DNA from: Antennarius striatus
Lineage: Eukaryota; Chordata; Actinopteri; Lophiiformes; Antennariidae
Direction: 5' to 3'
Length of the DNA stretch: 64,000 nt
Assembly: GCF_040054535.1 (NCBI RefSeq)
Contig: NC_090796.1
Location: 4,201,501-4,265,500 of the forward strand
Shown here piece by piece: positions 37,901 through 51,800 of the stretch. The notes under the pieces were generated by a model that saw nothing but the letters and a program-made list of their open reading frames with translations, ran no database searches and had not been told where the DNA came from. A program made the position numbers and the translations under genes. Positions within the stretch are counted from its first letter, which is position 1; each line of letters starts with the position of its first letter.

Positions 37901-40900
37901 TTTGTGCTGCAAATATTTTTAAGGATCAGGAAGAAGTGAATTGACCTGGGAGAAGTCAATCACCTATTTATTTTCTTTTTCCTATCTGTTAAAAATCAAT
38001 ACATTACCTAAGTTAGCAGACACTTCCCAGATTCTATTACGAGTACACAATAATTGAACGTTAACCACAGCTTGGATTCTTTTGTCATTCCTTGACATGT
38101 CTCACAGATGATCCACAGCTACATGGAGCACCTGGAGCGAACTAAGCACCAGCATCCACTGGTCACAGCAGAGCCACCTGATGCAGGCGCAGTGGTTCGA
38201 ACACGGTGAGACGAACCACATCAACTAATTCTCTCATTTCATTGTGTCACATACAGACATTCTGTTTAGTATTTGTCAGTTGAGCCACTGAGACTTCAAG
38301 TGCTCTGATCAGCAAACATGTTTTATCGACTTGAACCAGCTCTAAAGCGCCAGAAAAATATAATGAATAAAATATTATGTTTTATTCAATATCTTTTGGC
38401 TAAAAATCAGCAATTCGTGTTTTTGCTGCAGGGTTAGGAGTTTTCTAATTATTATATCCCGCAAAGTGGTGATGTATTGTCATTTTAATTTTTAAAAATT
38501 TTTTATATACTGGTCTGATCCCCCAAGGGAAATTAAGAGCACATTCTGATTGGTAATACTTCAAACGCATTCATACATGTTAGTTTGTACAGGCCCCTGT
38601 CGCACACGCACACACACAAAGGGGCCTGTAGGCATGCAGGGGGAGGTAAAATGGCGGGCAGCCCCATTGTCGAGCGCCCCAAGCAACTTGTAAAAGGGGT
38701 ACGGCGACTTGCTCAAGGGTGCCTCCGCAGTGCTCTGGGGGTGAGCTGACACCTCCCACTGTCAGCTCACACTCCGGGTGTTTTTTGGTCGGGAGCGGGA
38801 ATTGAACTGCCAATCTTAGGAACATCGGACGACCCACTCTACCGCCCGCTCTATCACTGAGCCACTGCTGACCCACACATTGTCAATGTGTGTTCGTCCG
38901 TCTGTCTGTCCATCTGTCCACCAAATGTCTTCACAACCGTTGCAGATAGAAAGATGAAACAAAAAGCACATCACTCTGGGATAAAAAGGAGATAAAAATT
39001 AGATGATGACCTTGACCTTGAGAAAACTAGGTCAAGGTCAAATTTCAACTTTTGTACACTCTGGAACTGGATAAAATAGAAAGACAAGGGAGAAGGCCAG
39101 TGTAGGACCACAGATCAAAGCTGTAGCTTTGATCAATGGTCAAAGCACTAGCTTTGTCTGAGATATTTTCTATCCTGAGATATTTTTGCACACATCTCAG
39201 GAACAGGATAAGATAGAAAGACGAGACAAAGGGTGTAATATTAAGAGAGGCAAAGGGATGAAAATTGAATCACAATCCTGACCTTGAAAAACTTGGTCAT
39301 AGTCACATTTTCACTTTTGTACCTTTTTATAGCGATAAAAATAGAGATTGGAACAAATGCTGTGTACTCCGGTTGCCAAGCAACCACATTTCATCGCCAG
39401 ATTCCCCGTGCTGAGTCTCTGTGCAATGACAATAAAAGGAAGTCTTTTAGTTACACATCTCTGAAACCTCATGACAAATAAAATGCACCAGTTACATTGG
39501 ATCATGGGTCTTTTATTAAATGACCCTAACCTGTGAAAGTAGGTCGGGGTAAAACTTTGAATTTAGGGGTGTCGCAGGATGTTGGTCTCTGACTGCCTTG
39601 TTTTTACATAGGATAGTATTTCTTTGGTATTTTGCCTTATTTTGTAATTTTGGCACTGACTGCTTCTATATTAAATAAATGAACTCTATTGCCTCTGCCA
39701 TGTTAGTTCCACTGTGACCATTGTTTGGGTTGTTTTAAGAAACTATGGGTCGATTTCAACAACCCTGGCAGAAGGAAGGGCCAGAAAAAAATCCTTTAAC
39801 TCTCAAAATCAGGATAAAGAAGAAGATATTTTTTAAATGGCATTTAAATTTGAGTTACAACATACTTTTATGGATGGATCCACTGTATTGAATGTTATAA
39901 GTTTCAAGTGCACATATATTTCCCTGGACAGTAGAATTTATTGTTTGATATAAATGGGCTCATAGGGTGAATAGTGGTCTACTTTGTCTACTGTGTTGTG
40001 GTTTTCAGGTCTGCCTCCCTGTAGAAATGTGACTGAGCACAACTCAGCTAAGTAAATACAGGAGAATGAAGACAGCTGAAACCTCACGCTGGGCTTGCAC
40101 CGGGAGCTAGTATGACTAAGCCACTGTGCCTCAGTGTAAACTAATTGAGTAAGCCACAAAAAGCCACATTCTGTGTCCAAGACAGCGGCTTGCTATAATA
40201 GCAAGTAAAACTTGCAAGTAAACATTGAGTAATATTTTGTATGACTGCATCTTCACATAGTGAATGCAAGTTTTCAATTTTTGGGGGGTGTAAAACCATA
40301 CTTGTTGTGGAGTGTGTGGGGGGGGCTTTTTTAGAAAGTAATAATAATAATGGATTAGATTTATATAGGGCTTTCTTGCCTGGACACTCAAAGTCGCTTA
40401 CATTGGATCCATTATTCATTCACACCTAATTCATACTTGGTGGTGGTAAACTTAGTACGTAGCCACAGCTGCCCTGGGGCAGACTGACGGAGGCGTGGCT
40501 GCCAATCTGCGCCTACGACCCCTCCAACCACCACCGGAACAATCACACATATTTGCACACTAGCGATTGCCTCACTGGAGATTCAACAATTGAAAACTTG
40601 CAATCACTATGTGAAGATAGTCATACAAAATATTACTCAATGTTTACTTGTAAGTTTTACTTAGACTAGAAGACATTTTAACTTTGAGTTAGACACTTTG
40701 ATTTTCATAAATTTGATTCTTGGTAGTACTCAATCTTTACTTGTAAGTTTTACTTGCTGTTATAGCAAGTGAGGTGAATACACATTTACATGCATCGCTG
40801 GCTATTCCTGCCAATCATAGGGATCAAAAGTCTAAGACTACAAAAAAGTATTGATAATATCTTTCATTTACCTTCTGATCGGTCTGTCACCACTCCTACC

Positions 40901-42829
40901 CCCTCTTAGCATTCACCATTTGTTGATTAATTAGTATTTTTACACAAACTCCACTGTATGATACTGGATTCTTAATTTCTTTAGATTGATTGTCCTCGCC
41001 TAGTCGTACACCAATTCGCGGGTTTAGCTTGTAAAAAAATAATCTTTGTTTTTCATTGGACGAGAAGAGGTTATGACCCGAGTGCATATTTAATGATCGG
41101 GAGCGTTCAGGTCACTTTGACTAGTTCTGTCGGCATGCTTCGGCTAAATTCTGTCGGAATGCAGAATAGCTAGCTAGCGGCGCTAGCGGAAATAGCGGCG
41201 CTAGCGAGCGGTGCTAGGGAGCGAAAAAGTTGTAAGTTTTAGCCTTTTTTTCGTAAAAATAAGAACGCCACTGTGGCTACACAGTCTAAAAACCTTTTAG
41301 CCAATCTGGAATTTACTTCGCCTATGACGAAGTGGCGAATGGCTAACGCAAGCCCAGTCACAAAAATGCTAAATAATTAGATGTGTTTGTTAAAGGATTT
41401 TCACGTGAAGCTTTAATGACGAGAAACTCTTTTGGTGAACCATCATCATGAATGGCTGTAAGGGCTTGAATTGAACTTGAATTGGGACAAAGAGGTGATA
41501 ATGTGGAATGTGTAGATCCGGGCTGTCGATCAGCATTTGTCAGCTTAATCTACTTCAGCTGAATGATCAGCTCTGTGGCTCATTGCTCACTTGGCAGAGT
41601 GGATTATGTCATGGGAGGGTGGAGGGGGGGGCAATAGGAATGGTCTGTTATGTGTGTTAATCAAGAATCAGTATTAATCCAGTTGAATTTGATTTTTGTT
41701 TGTTAATTTAAAAAAAAAATTTTTTCTTTGGAGGCTTTTCCCTGACCATTCTGCCTAACACATCCTCTCCCAGTTTATCTGTTAGACTGTTTTGCTCCTT
41801 CAGTGTACCAGTTTCAAATTGTGAGGGGTGTCCATCTGATTATTATTTTATGCTTCAGAAATCAACGTTTTTTGAAAAGAATTATCTTGATCATCAGATG
41901 GTCACCATTACTGAAAGAATTGATGATTTTTCCGAACATTCCTGAGCCAGTTCTTTAACGATGACGTTTTGATTTCCTGACCTTTGATCTATTGCCACCG
42001 TAGGTTCAACTTTTGGATGACATGATGTTAATGTACAGTGTAGTTATATTTTACTGTGGTCTTTATGTGAGCCCCCCCTGTTCCTCCCTTTGAGATGCAC
42101 AGCTAGTGTCCCTCTCCCAAAGACCATTTGATCGGCCTCCCTGTGTCGTGGCCAGTAAACTGCGGGCTGAGGAGAGGTATATGAATCAAGCTGCTTCAGC
42201 ATTCAAAAGAGCGAGGGAGATGGGGAGAGAGGGAGGGACAATGCGTGCTGTCCGAGTGAGAGAGGGAGAGCGTCAGAGACTTCTAGCGGCAGCCACATTG
42301 CATCTTGTCAGAGGACTGGAGGAAGAGTGAACGAGGGATGCAACGTGGGATTTGATGTCTCCCGCTCCTCCTTGCTTTCTGGACGATCTGCTACCCCCAT
42401 GCTTTAATCGATGGCTGATGCTGACAGATTGTTCTTCTTGTGACCGGCTCCCAGTCCATTTGCAGTCAACCTTCTGGCGCTCTACCGCTTACTTCCTGAC
42501 AGACACAGAGACCATCACTGACCTCAGCTGTACATGTGCTTACAGTAGCCTGTGTACAATCAGTGGTCGTCCATGGTGAATCTGAAGCTTCACTGAACCT
42601 CCGTCTTACCGTCTGTACCCTCCAACCTCCTGGTCACTTTGAGGCACTGGGCCATGATCTGGGGGGGGCCATGAGCCCCGGGTGTATGCTGCTCTTTGTG
42701 TTTGGCTTTGTAGGGGGAGCCGTGGTCATCAACTCGGCGCTGCTGGTGTCTCTGTCAGTGTTGCTGCTGGTTCACTACTCTGTGTCTGCCGGCGGCTTGC
42801 CCTCCTTACCTTATTTACCCAGACCCAGC

Positions 42830-42879
<50 letters not shown>

Positions 42880-45800
42880 CTAAATCCATCTCAGCTGAAG
42901 GTAATTGGTGTGTTTGTGGAGTCTCAGCCAGCTTTTGGACATGTATTTTCATTGTCGCTGCTGTATGGGTGTACTGTCGTCAGACAGTACACTGCGCTGC
43001 ACCCTAAAAGTAGGTCAGGAGAAGCGGGGAAAATAGCAGAGTCTTAGTCGGACATATATAAGCTATTACTGTCTTTGTCATTCTCGTCACTTAGTTAACA
43101 TCACAGATGACATGGTCATACTGATGGTGATCATTTGATGTTTTTTCCTCTCCACTCTTCACTTCAGATTTTTCACAAAGCAGCCTTGGTCAGTTTCGCT
43201 GCCCTGCTTGTGACCTATTCTTCTTAACATAGTGGTGTGTCCTTTGTTTTTGGCCCTCTGTTTTTCATTGCTGCCTGCCCACTGCCCTTTTCACTGTGAC
43301 AGCCATTGTTCGGCTCACACTGTACAATATTGTTTTTTTTGATTGTTGCTACTGGAATGAGAAAAGGTGTGAATGTGAACCTGGCTTGATGCAGGGTGTT
43401 TTTTTCAGCATACTCCATGTGTCAGTCAATAATAACAGCCTCTTCCTTAGGGATCAACGAAAGCATCTCTTTCTGTATGAGTGCTCAGAGGAAACTTGAA
43501 TAGGTGAACACCGCCATGCTGGAGTGAAGGACTTTTATTTTGAGGAACAGAAAGGAGCTCTTCCTGATGTGTCCCTCCTTTTAACATTTCTTCGCTTTTT
43601 CTTAACACACATAGGACATTTCATCTGGTCATGGATTTCATCAAACAACAAGCTTTATTTCTCCTTCAAGCACTTCACTGCCACACTGTTGAGGGAATCT
43701 ACAGCAACGCCTCTAGGAAGTCCTATAGACTTGATGCACCGTTTGTGTTTCCTAACAGACCTTATGCTGCTCGGCTCTCGCTGTAAATTAAATTGCACGC
43801 TGATAAAAGATTAACAAGCTGTCCGTTTAATTGCAAAAGCAAAATTCCATTCATAATCTGGCATTGAAATGCCTTTGGGTTTAACAACACACATTACATG
43901 TTCCATCTTTACCCCACACTAAAACATTCCCTTCATGTTTTGTGGAGGAACTTAATCACAACATGATGATTGAGAGTCAAAATGTTTCCTCTATAGCCAG
44001 CAGGCAGTCCTTCAGTTTTGGGATTTTTCATTTTATCACAAAATGGTGGCAAAAATGATTTATTAATCGGTATCTGTGCTTTCAAGCTGCTTTTCCAAAT
44101 GCAGCTACATCTTAAGAATCTAGGTTCTATCATAGACTGTTTTATTATCTGCATTTTCTAATCTAGAAGTGATTTGACAGGTCAGTGTGTCTGACTCTGT
44201 GTGCTCATTCTTCTGTTTGTCTTTGTACATAGGAAGGAACGTCCCATTTCCATGGGTATATTCCAGCTTCCAGGGACTGATGGTATGACCCCTGACATCC
44301 AGAGGGAACCTGCGGACACCCTGTCAGAACCATGGAGATTCAGCAACTTTACTCATCCACAGTCCAACACCAGCCTGAAGGTGCAGTAAACTGTATGATA
44401 CACACAGTGGTCCAGCCTTTGAATGAAAATAAGCGGTTTTTTTTAATTCAGCCTGGTAAAGACTTGTGTTCCTGTCTGAAGTTGGCTGATATAACTTCCC
44501 ACGGATCAGACCAGTGACATCATCTCCCCTTCAGTTAATGATGGTGGAAACAGAATGCAACCCTCAGTTCCAGCTAACATCCGGGAAGGACAACATTTTT
44601 ATTCAGAGAGAAAGAATCAGTGTGTCCGGAATGATTAGGTGTGTGTGTGTGTGTGTGTGTGTGCGTGTGCTTACTGAACTCTAAGCCACGGCCTTCTGTA
44701 CAGAGGAAGTGTTACCATATGGGGCCTTCCTTTAACCTCAAGTTATGGTGGAAAAGACACTGTCTTCACATTGTTGCCATTGGACACCACGCTGCAAGCA
44801 ATGCTCCATCATGAATATTAATGAATACCTAATTAGTATTCGTTTGATGTTGTCACACTAGTTAAGAGTCAGATGAAAGTTGTAAAAGTGGAGAAGTGGT
44901 CAGGGTGTTTGTTCCTTTTATGCACCACACCTCACCCTTAGTGATGAAGGTGTAGCAGTACATCACTCTCAGGCCACACGATGCCGGAACTTTTTGAAAA
45001 CACAACTTTATTTGTTCCGTTTACGCCTTCCGTCCACACGACAACGCAGATAATCCGGAATGAAAACGAAACTTTTTGAAAATGCTGGCCTAGGTGGATT
45101 TTTAAAAAAACGCTGGGTCTGCTTTGTCGTGTGGATAGTGTATCCGCAACTTTTTAAAAACGCTGACGTCTTGCCTGCAACGAAAAACGCTGTGACGTCA
45201 TATTTATCGGCCCGTGTGTACAACATGATGGATGTACGTACCTTGTTGTCACAAAACGCCTGCAAGAATGCTGCCAACAAAAAATGGAGGATTCCTATTG
45301 GATAAAATTGGACTCAATACTGCCACCACATGGTTTGGCATGCTTATAGCCGTCTTCGAAAACGCACTTATGCGTTTTTGTGTGGACAGAGATTTTTTTG
45401 AAAACACTGTCATGTGGACTCGAATCATTTTCGATGGGTTTTCAAAAAGTTGTGGGTTGGGTTGGGTTTTCCGTCATCGTGTGGACAGGGCCTCACTCAG
45501 CCTCCACAAACACTTATCTGACTCCCTGGAATAGAACCACAACACTTTTGTCCTTTTAACGTGACATTTTAAAAGAAGTACAGGTAACGATCTGTTCCCT
45601 GTCTCCATGTGGTGCAACAGTGAGTTTCCCCTGGTGGTCACCCAGCACTGCTATAGCAACAATAGTGACTCCAGCATGTAGAGACAAGAGATGTGGAGGA
45701 AATTGAATCCATCAGTGCAGAAAGATTCAATAAAGTGTGAATGGATTGGCGAGAACTCCTCCATGGAAGAAAGTTTAATTATATAACAGTATGGCTTCCA

Positions 45801-48800
45801 ACATGTGACATTTTAAAGTCTCCATCTGTTTTTAAGGTGACCTCAGGTTTCACATGGATGCTTTGTTGTTGTCTTCACTTACCGTTTTCCATCAGGCACT
45901 GTGCTATTCATAGGACTGAAGACACTGGTGTTAATGGATCAAAACAACACATGGGTAGAAATTCTGCCTGCTGCGAAATGGCTGCTGATAAAACCTTAGT
46001 TATTGATTGTTACAATAAATCCAATTCACTTTTAGTCATCTGAACAGAAATTCTTTGCCACCACGTCATTATGTGCACCAGAGATGGACTAATTAAGATC
46101 AGCTTTGTGAGAAAATACACTGCTCTAAAAGATAAGGGTGCATATAAATTACACATCAGATCTTTAATTTAATTTTTAATTTACTGTTATAATCCCGGAG
46201 GGAAATTAAGAACGCACACTCTAGTTTTTGTTAGTCAATCAAATCAAATGCATGCATATTAGTGTGTACAGGCCCCTGTAATACACACACCACACACAAG
46301 GGGGCCTGTAGGCATGCAAGGGAGGTAGAGTGGCAGGCAGCTCCTTCTTGGTGCACCTCAAATGAGCAATTTGTAAAGGGGACGGCACCTTGCTCAAGGC
46401 TGCCTCGGAGGTGAGCTGACACCTCCCACTTTCAGTTCACCTCCGGGTATTTTTTGGGGGCCGGAGCGGGAATCGAACCGCCGATCTTGAATCATGACCT
46501 GCTCTACCGCCCGCTTTACCACTGAGCCACTGCCGCCCCATCTTGATGAACAAATTTTTCAAGCTGAAAATCTTTATTGCTTTATATAACTTGTTTATAT
46601 AACTTGTTTGTTTATCAGTCAATCATCACAGAACAGTGTCTGACATCGACAAACATCAAATGGAAACCAGAATCATGAACCCATTATGTGACTCAGTAGT
46701 GTGTATCACCCTGATGTATCGGCAACATCTGTCTACGCCTGATTGGTCAGCTCTGGAAAATATCAATTGAGCTGCATGGTCAGGCCAGAAGTGTCATGCT
46801 ATGTTCACCAGCAGCTGCTGGAGGGTATTCTGGAGGGTGCTGGCAGTGACGAGATAGCAGTCCTGTTGCTGGGGTCATGACTTATATGACAGTGTCCTGT
46901 CCCCGTCCTGGGCTCTGCTGGGACACAGACACACAGCTAAACATAAAGTGTCTGCACACATTGTGGAAGAGCTGGACTACCTGTGAGACCCTGTTGGGCT
47001 GCAGACACTGCCTCATGCTGCCAGTATAGACAAGGACACTAATAAAACACTGAAGGCGAGATATGAACTGTCTGTGTCCACCACATGTGAAACCATCCTC
47101 TTACGATTGGACCCTCTGATAAGTGATGCTCTTGCAGCCTCAGCTGCTGTTGGTCTCTCCATTGTGCCTGTTTCCACTTCATTGTGTACCAAAGCAGTTG
47201 AAACTGATTCACTAATGCATCTTAAATAGGCAGATTGAGGTTCCTGAAGTCTAAACAGTCTTATTGATGATTAAGTTTTCCCATAATTTTTTTGAGCAAT
47301 GTACCAGGGCTCGAAATGTACCAGGGCTCGAAATTGGGCATATGTGCCCAAATTTTTATCAGTGCGACTATTAAATATATTTGGGAGCACCGGTGTGACT
47401 AGGGAAAAAAATCTGATGCGCCTTTTTTTGTGAGACTGCGGTCCTGCCAGGAAACAATGAGAGCGCAACTGCGGCTGCTCTCCTGGGCGAGGGAGAGAGG
47501 TGCGTGGAAAGGAGATGGACGGAGCGGTCTCTATCACTCCGTCACTGCCTTGCTTTTGGGTAGGTGCTCCTAAAGTCTTTGTTGGTGCTACTAACTTCTA
47601 AATTTGGGAGCACCATTGCTACCAAGAAAAAAAGTTAATTTCAAGCCCTGTGTACTAGAGGTAAGCTCTTACGCCCGAGCCCGAGTTCGGGCCGGACCCG
47701 ACACGAAATTCGGGCCGGGTCGGGCTTCAATACCCTCGGGCTCAGTTCGGGTTGGGCTTCAGATCTTAAGATCCAAGCCCGACCCGACCCGAACTTTTTA
47801 AATGTTTACAGTATGTATGCATCTCAAACAATCTATGGGTATTAAACTAAGGAATACCCTTATAAAATAAATAATTTAGGTAAAACATAGAAGGCGCTGT
47901 ATGAGAAATATCCATCTACCATATCTGCTCCGTTCCCTCCGTGCGTCAGCCGTTTTTTCTCCTGTCACTTCACCTTTCTGATTGTATACGCACTGAACGT
48001 AGAGGTAAGAACTTAAGCCCGAAATTAGGGCCGCGTCGGGCTCAAAATTTCAATAATTACGTTCGGGTTGGGCTTTAATGCCGTCGGGCTCGGTTCGGGT
48101 CGGGCCGGGTTGGCCTTTAGTACTGTCAGGCTCGGTTCGGGTTGGGCTTTAATACCGTCGGGTTCGGGTTGGGCTGGATTTTTTAATCCCGATTTTAACT
48201 CTACCGTGTAAAAAATTTTTGTAATTCATTTATTGACGGTTAGCTAGCTTGAATGTTAGGAAATATTAATGAGTCTAGGCCTTTAATATCCATCAGTCTC
48301 AGGAGCAAGTCTTTTCCATCACAAAGGATTAACCTTTGCAGGAGAAACATCAAGAGACCGATCAGGACCAGGTAGAATGTCTACACTAACCACAGCGTCG
48401 ACCAAATTTACCTAGCATGGTAGCATGCATCGGAAATGTGAAGTTAGTCATAAGGTTCCCCTTCTTGCCAGGTGAATCCCGAGTTAGGTTTTTTAGTCCA
48501 CTAAACATTTAGCTTCATTTAGCAGTGTTATTTTTCTCAAAAACAAGTGAACAGATCTCATATTCTGTTTACAACACTACATACAACCCCAGTAATATTT
48601 TGTGGACAAAGAAACTTCACTCAACTTTGCTGGCTGTGTGTCAAGTAGATAAAGACCAATTTCCAATTTGGTTAAACTTTCAGGCTTTTAAACACAGTTG
48701 TGTTTGCAAATCGTTGATATGATGGAGTTTCCTGGTTGCATGTTGTTTGTGTGGGTTTTAGCTGCATAACATGCTGCACAGTTTGAGAAAGTTCAGTTTC

Positions 48801-51800
48801 ATTTTCTTTAACATTTGGAATTTAAGAAGAATGACCAAAGTGTGACTTGAGTTGAATTTGTCATGTGCATGACTTTTGAAACTTCAGTTTATTATCCAAA
48901 TTCTAGAAAAATACTAAAAATTAAAGCAGAATTTACAATGGTTAGCTCAACTGATTACTATTTGAGTTGTGTAGTAATTGTTGGATATATTTATTTTTGC
49001 TTGATCACACTTTGAATAATCACTGCTGGGTCTAATGAACTGGGCTGCACACTAACTGCATTTACTGCTAAACTGTGACGATGCTTTTGGATGAGAAAAC
49101 AATGTAATGCTGTCTAACACAAATGTGAAGATCATTATTACATCTTTTTTTTTTGTCCTTGTTATCCCCCTGCCTCTCCTTTCCTCCCCCCCCTCCTCCA
49201 TCTAAAGGATGAATTGGCCAATGCGACCCGTGGAAGCTTCAGGTCCAGTATTTCAGTCAACCAGGGAAATGTTCCCAAAAGTGGAATTCCTGTGACTTTA
49301 CAAGGTGAAGGATCCAAATCCAGCACCCCAATGTCCTCACAGGGTGGCTCATCCAAATCAAGCACCCAGTCCATTGCCCCCCTGTCTCCTCATGATGGAG
49401 TGTCCCCTGCCATGAGTCTTGGGTCGGCTTCTGTGACACCCCTACCTACCCCTGCTTCTGATGTCTCCATGGAGTCTGTACACCCACCCCTGCAGGAACA
49501 GGAAGTTTCAGACACGATCAACAAGAACATGGACACGAAAAGGGGGAAACTAGAAAGCACCAAGAAAATTGCTGTGATTCAACAGGGACAGCAGGACTCT
49601 GTTTCCACAGCCCTTAATAATGGTCAGTACTGCAGTTGGAACATGATAACGCAGTACTGCTATCACTTAAACATCAGCTGCCCTGTTTTTGAGGGTACTG
49701 GTGTGTCCATTTTTACATCCCGCTTCAAAGCGGTGATGTATTGTAATTGTCAGTTTGTGTGTTCGTCCGTTAATCCGTCTGTCCGTTCGTTCATCAAATA
49801 TTTTCGCAACCGTCATAATAATGGTCAGTACTGAAGTTGGAACATGTTAACACAGTACTGCAATCACTTAAACATCATCTGCCCTGTTTTTGAGGGCACT
49901 GGTGTGTTCATTTTTAATCTTGTGTCTGTTGACTGTAACAGATGGAGCAAATAACCTGGATAAGTCTGACGTGCGTGACATCATTGAGTCCACTCCTGAG
50001 CTGGGGATGGACCTCGATGGCTGCAGAGGAACAAGGTACATGACTGATGATTATATTCATCATTAAAACCCTGAAGTTAATTAAACGTTGAGACAATAAG
50101 GGAGGGATATATAGGCTATATAACAGGGGTATTCAATTAAAAGTCACGGAGGTCCGGTTATAAAAATTTCCTCTCAGTAAAAGGCCCGAACCTAAGTCAA
50201 GTTTGTGTCTTATAGCCAGTCCGTATGTCCACATTATCATTTATTATCAATTTTCAATGCAGGATATATTTAACTGAGTGCACAGCCGACTCTTTTACCT
50301 CACCGTAAATAAAAGTAGACCCAGGCAAATACATTTCAAACCTTTGTTAGATTGAAGAACACACAAACCTCAGAATTAAAAATAAAGTGCAAAAAGAACT
50401 GAATTATCCTTTTTCTCTTAAATTAAAGACATCCCGGCCCAAAGAACTGAAGGCCTACACTTCAGGAAGCAGAAATAAAAACTGGCTCTTTCAGGGGAAA
50501 AATGCAAACAGAACTTTCTTCATGAGAGAAAGGGGCATGTGGCCTGCCAGTATTTTACTTGTGCACAAGGTTACTTGTGCCAAGGTGTGCACAGAGCACA
50601 ACTTGACTGTTTTGGAAAGCTCCCATGTTTGGCACAGCCCCCCCCCCCTCTTTTTCCACCATGCCAAGGTGGTGGTCTCTGTCATCTGTGGTGACTGAGA
50701 CCACTTGCTTCAGATCTATGCCCCTCTTTGTCAGCATCTTATGCTGTATACATGTCCCCTCCTCTTGTGTGTGTTAGTGGTGTTACATCCAGAAAAGAGC
50801 TCCTTGTCTTTGTGAAGTAACCTGACGCACACAACAGCTGGACCTTACCAGTAACATCTGTAGACTCATCAATGGCCACAGATATACATGGTCCTCTCTG
50901 AATAGCTGCATCAAGCTGTTAATATTTCTGATTTTCTGGTTGCTGTTGAAACAGACGTCTGGAGTTTTTCCACACATCTCATCTTTCTGTTTTCCCTCAA
51001 ACATTGTGTCACTACTGTCCCATCACTAAAAGATGTTTTATTTTGCCCCAAAATCCACCATGCCTTTAGTGTACATTCGTTTGCATTTTGATGGGTTATT
51101 TTGCCCCCAGCTTGGACTTCAAGGAATTTTGCTCAAAAGCTCTGCTTTGTTTCCTAGTAGCGCTTCATGTTGCCACTTTTAATTAATGCTACGTGTTCAG
51201 ACCAGATGAGGCACGATGGTTTTGAACTGTCTGACAGAAGAATAAACATAAATTTCTCCGTCCGCTCAGTGTTCACCAGCGGTTTTCCTCATTAACTTCC
51301 CTTCGTTTGGGGCTATGCTGTCTTCCCCGTCTCACTTCCTCTGTGCTCTGCTGTAGCGGTAAACTCAGTGGTAGTGGCAGTGAGCTGTCTCACTCCCAGG
51401 TGCGCTGACAGCGCAGGTTAAGAAACGATCTGATTGGCTGAACTGAGTGGCGCTATTACCGTATTAACTGGAGGAGCAGCGCCCGCCATCTGTAGCCTCG
51501 TCCGTCAGAAAAAATTCTCCCAACAAAATCCACCCTCATGAATTTATCATGGAGTGGTCACTGGTCCAGACAGAGCCATCACGCGGTCCGGATCCAGAAC
51601 ACGGTCTGCCATTTGGTGACCCCTGCTATAGACCCCTGGAGGGAAAAGCCGAAAGGAAAAGAAGAAGCTATAGAATATAGTATCCATCTGTATAGTTGAA
51701 CTAGCTCATTCCAATCTTACCCCTGATTTTTGGATGCCATTATCCTCTAGTCGCTTAAATTAGTAGTGTATTTTCCGGACTATAAGTTGCATCAGTCAAA

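Noticed and set aside
42106-42330. 75-codon basic frame upstream of the alternative SPAG9 exon
   Set aside because: No family resemblance; more likely an upstream frame in the leader.
47305-47338. Adjacent CAGGGCTCGAAAT copies considered as a CRISPR-like or tandem array
   Set aside because: Only two units, explained as a duplicated hAT terminus.
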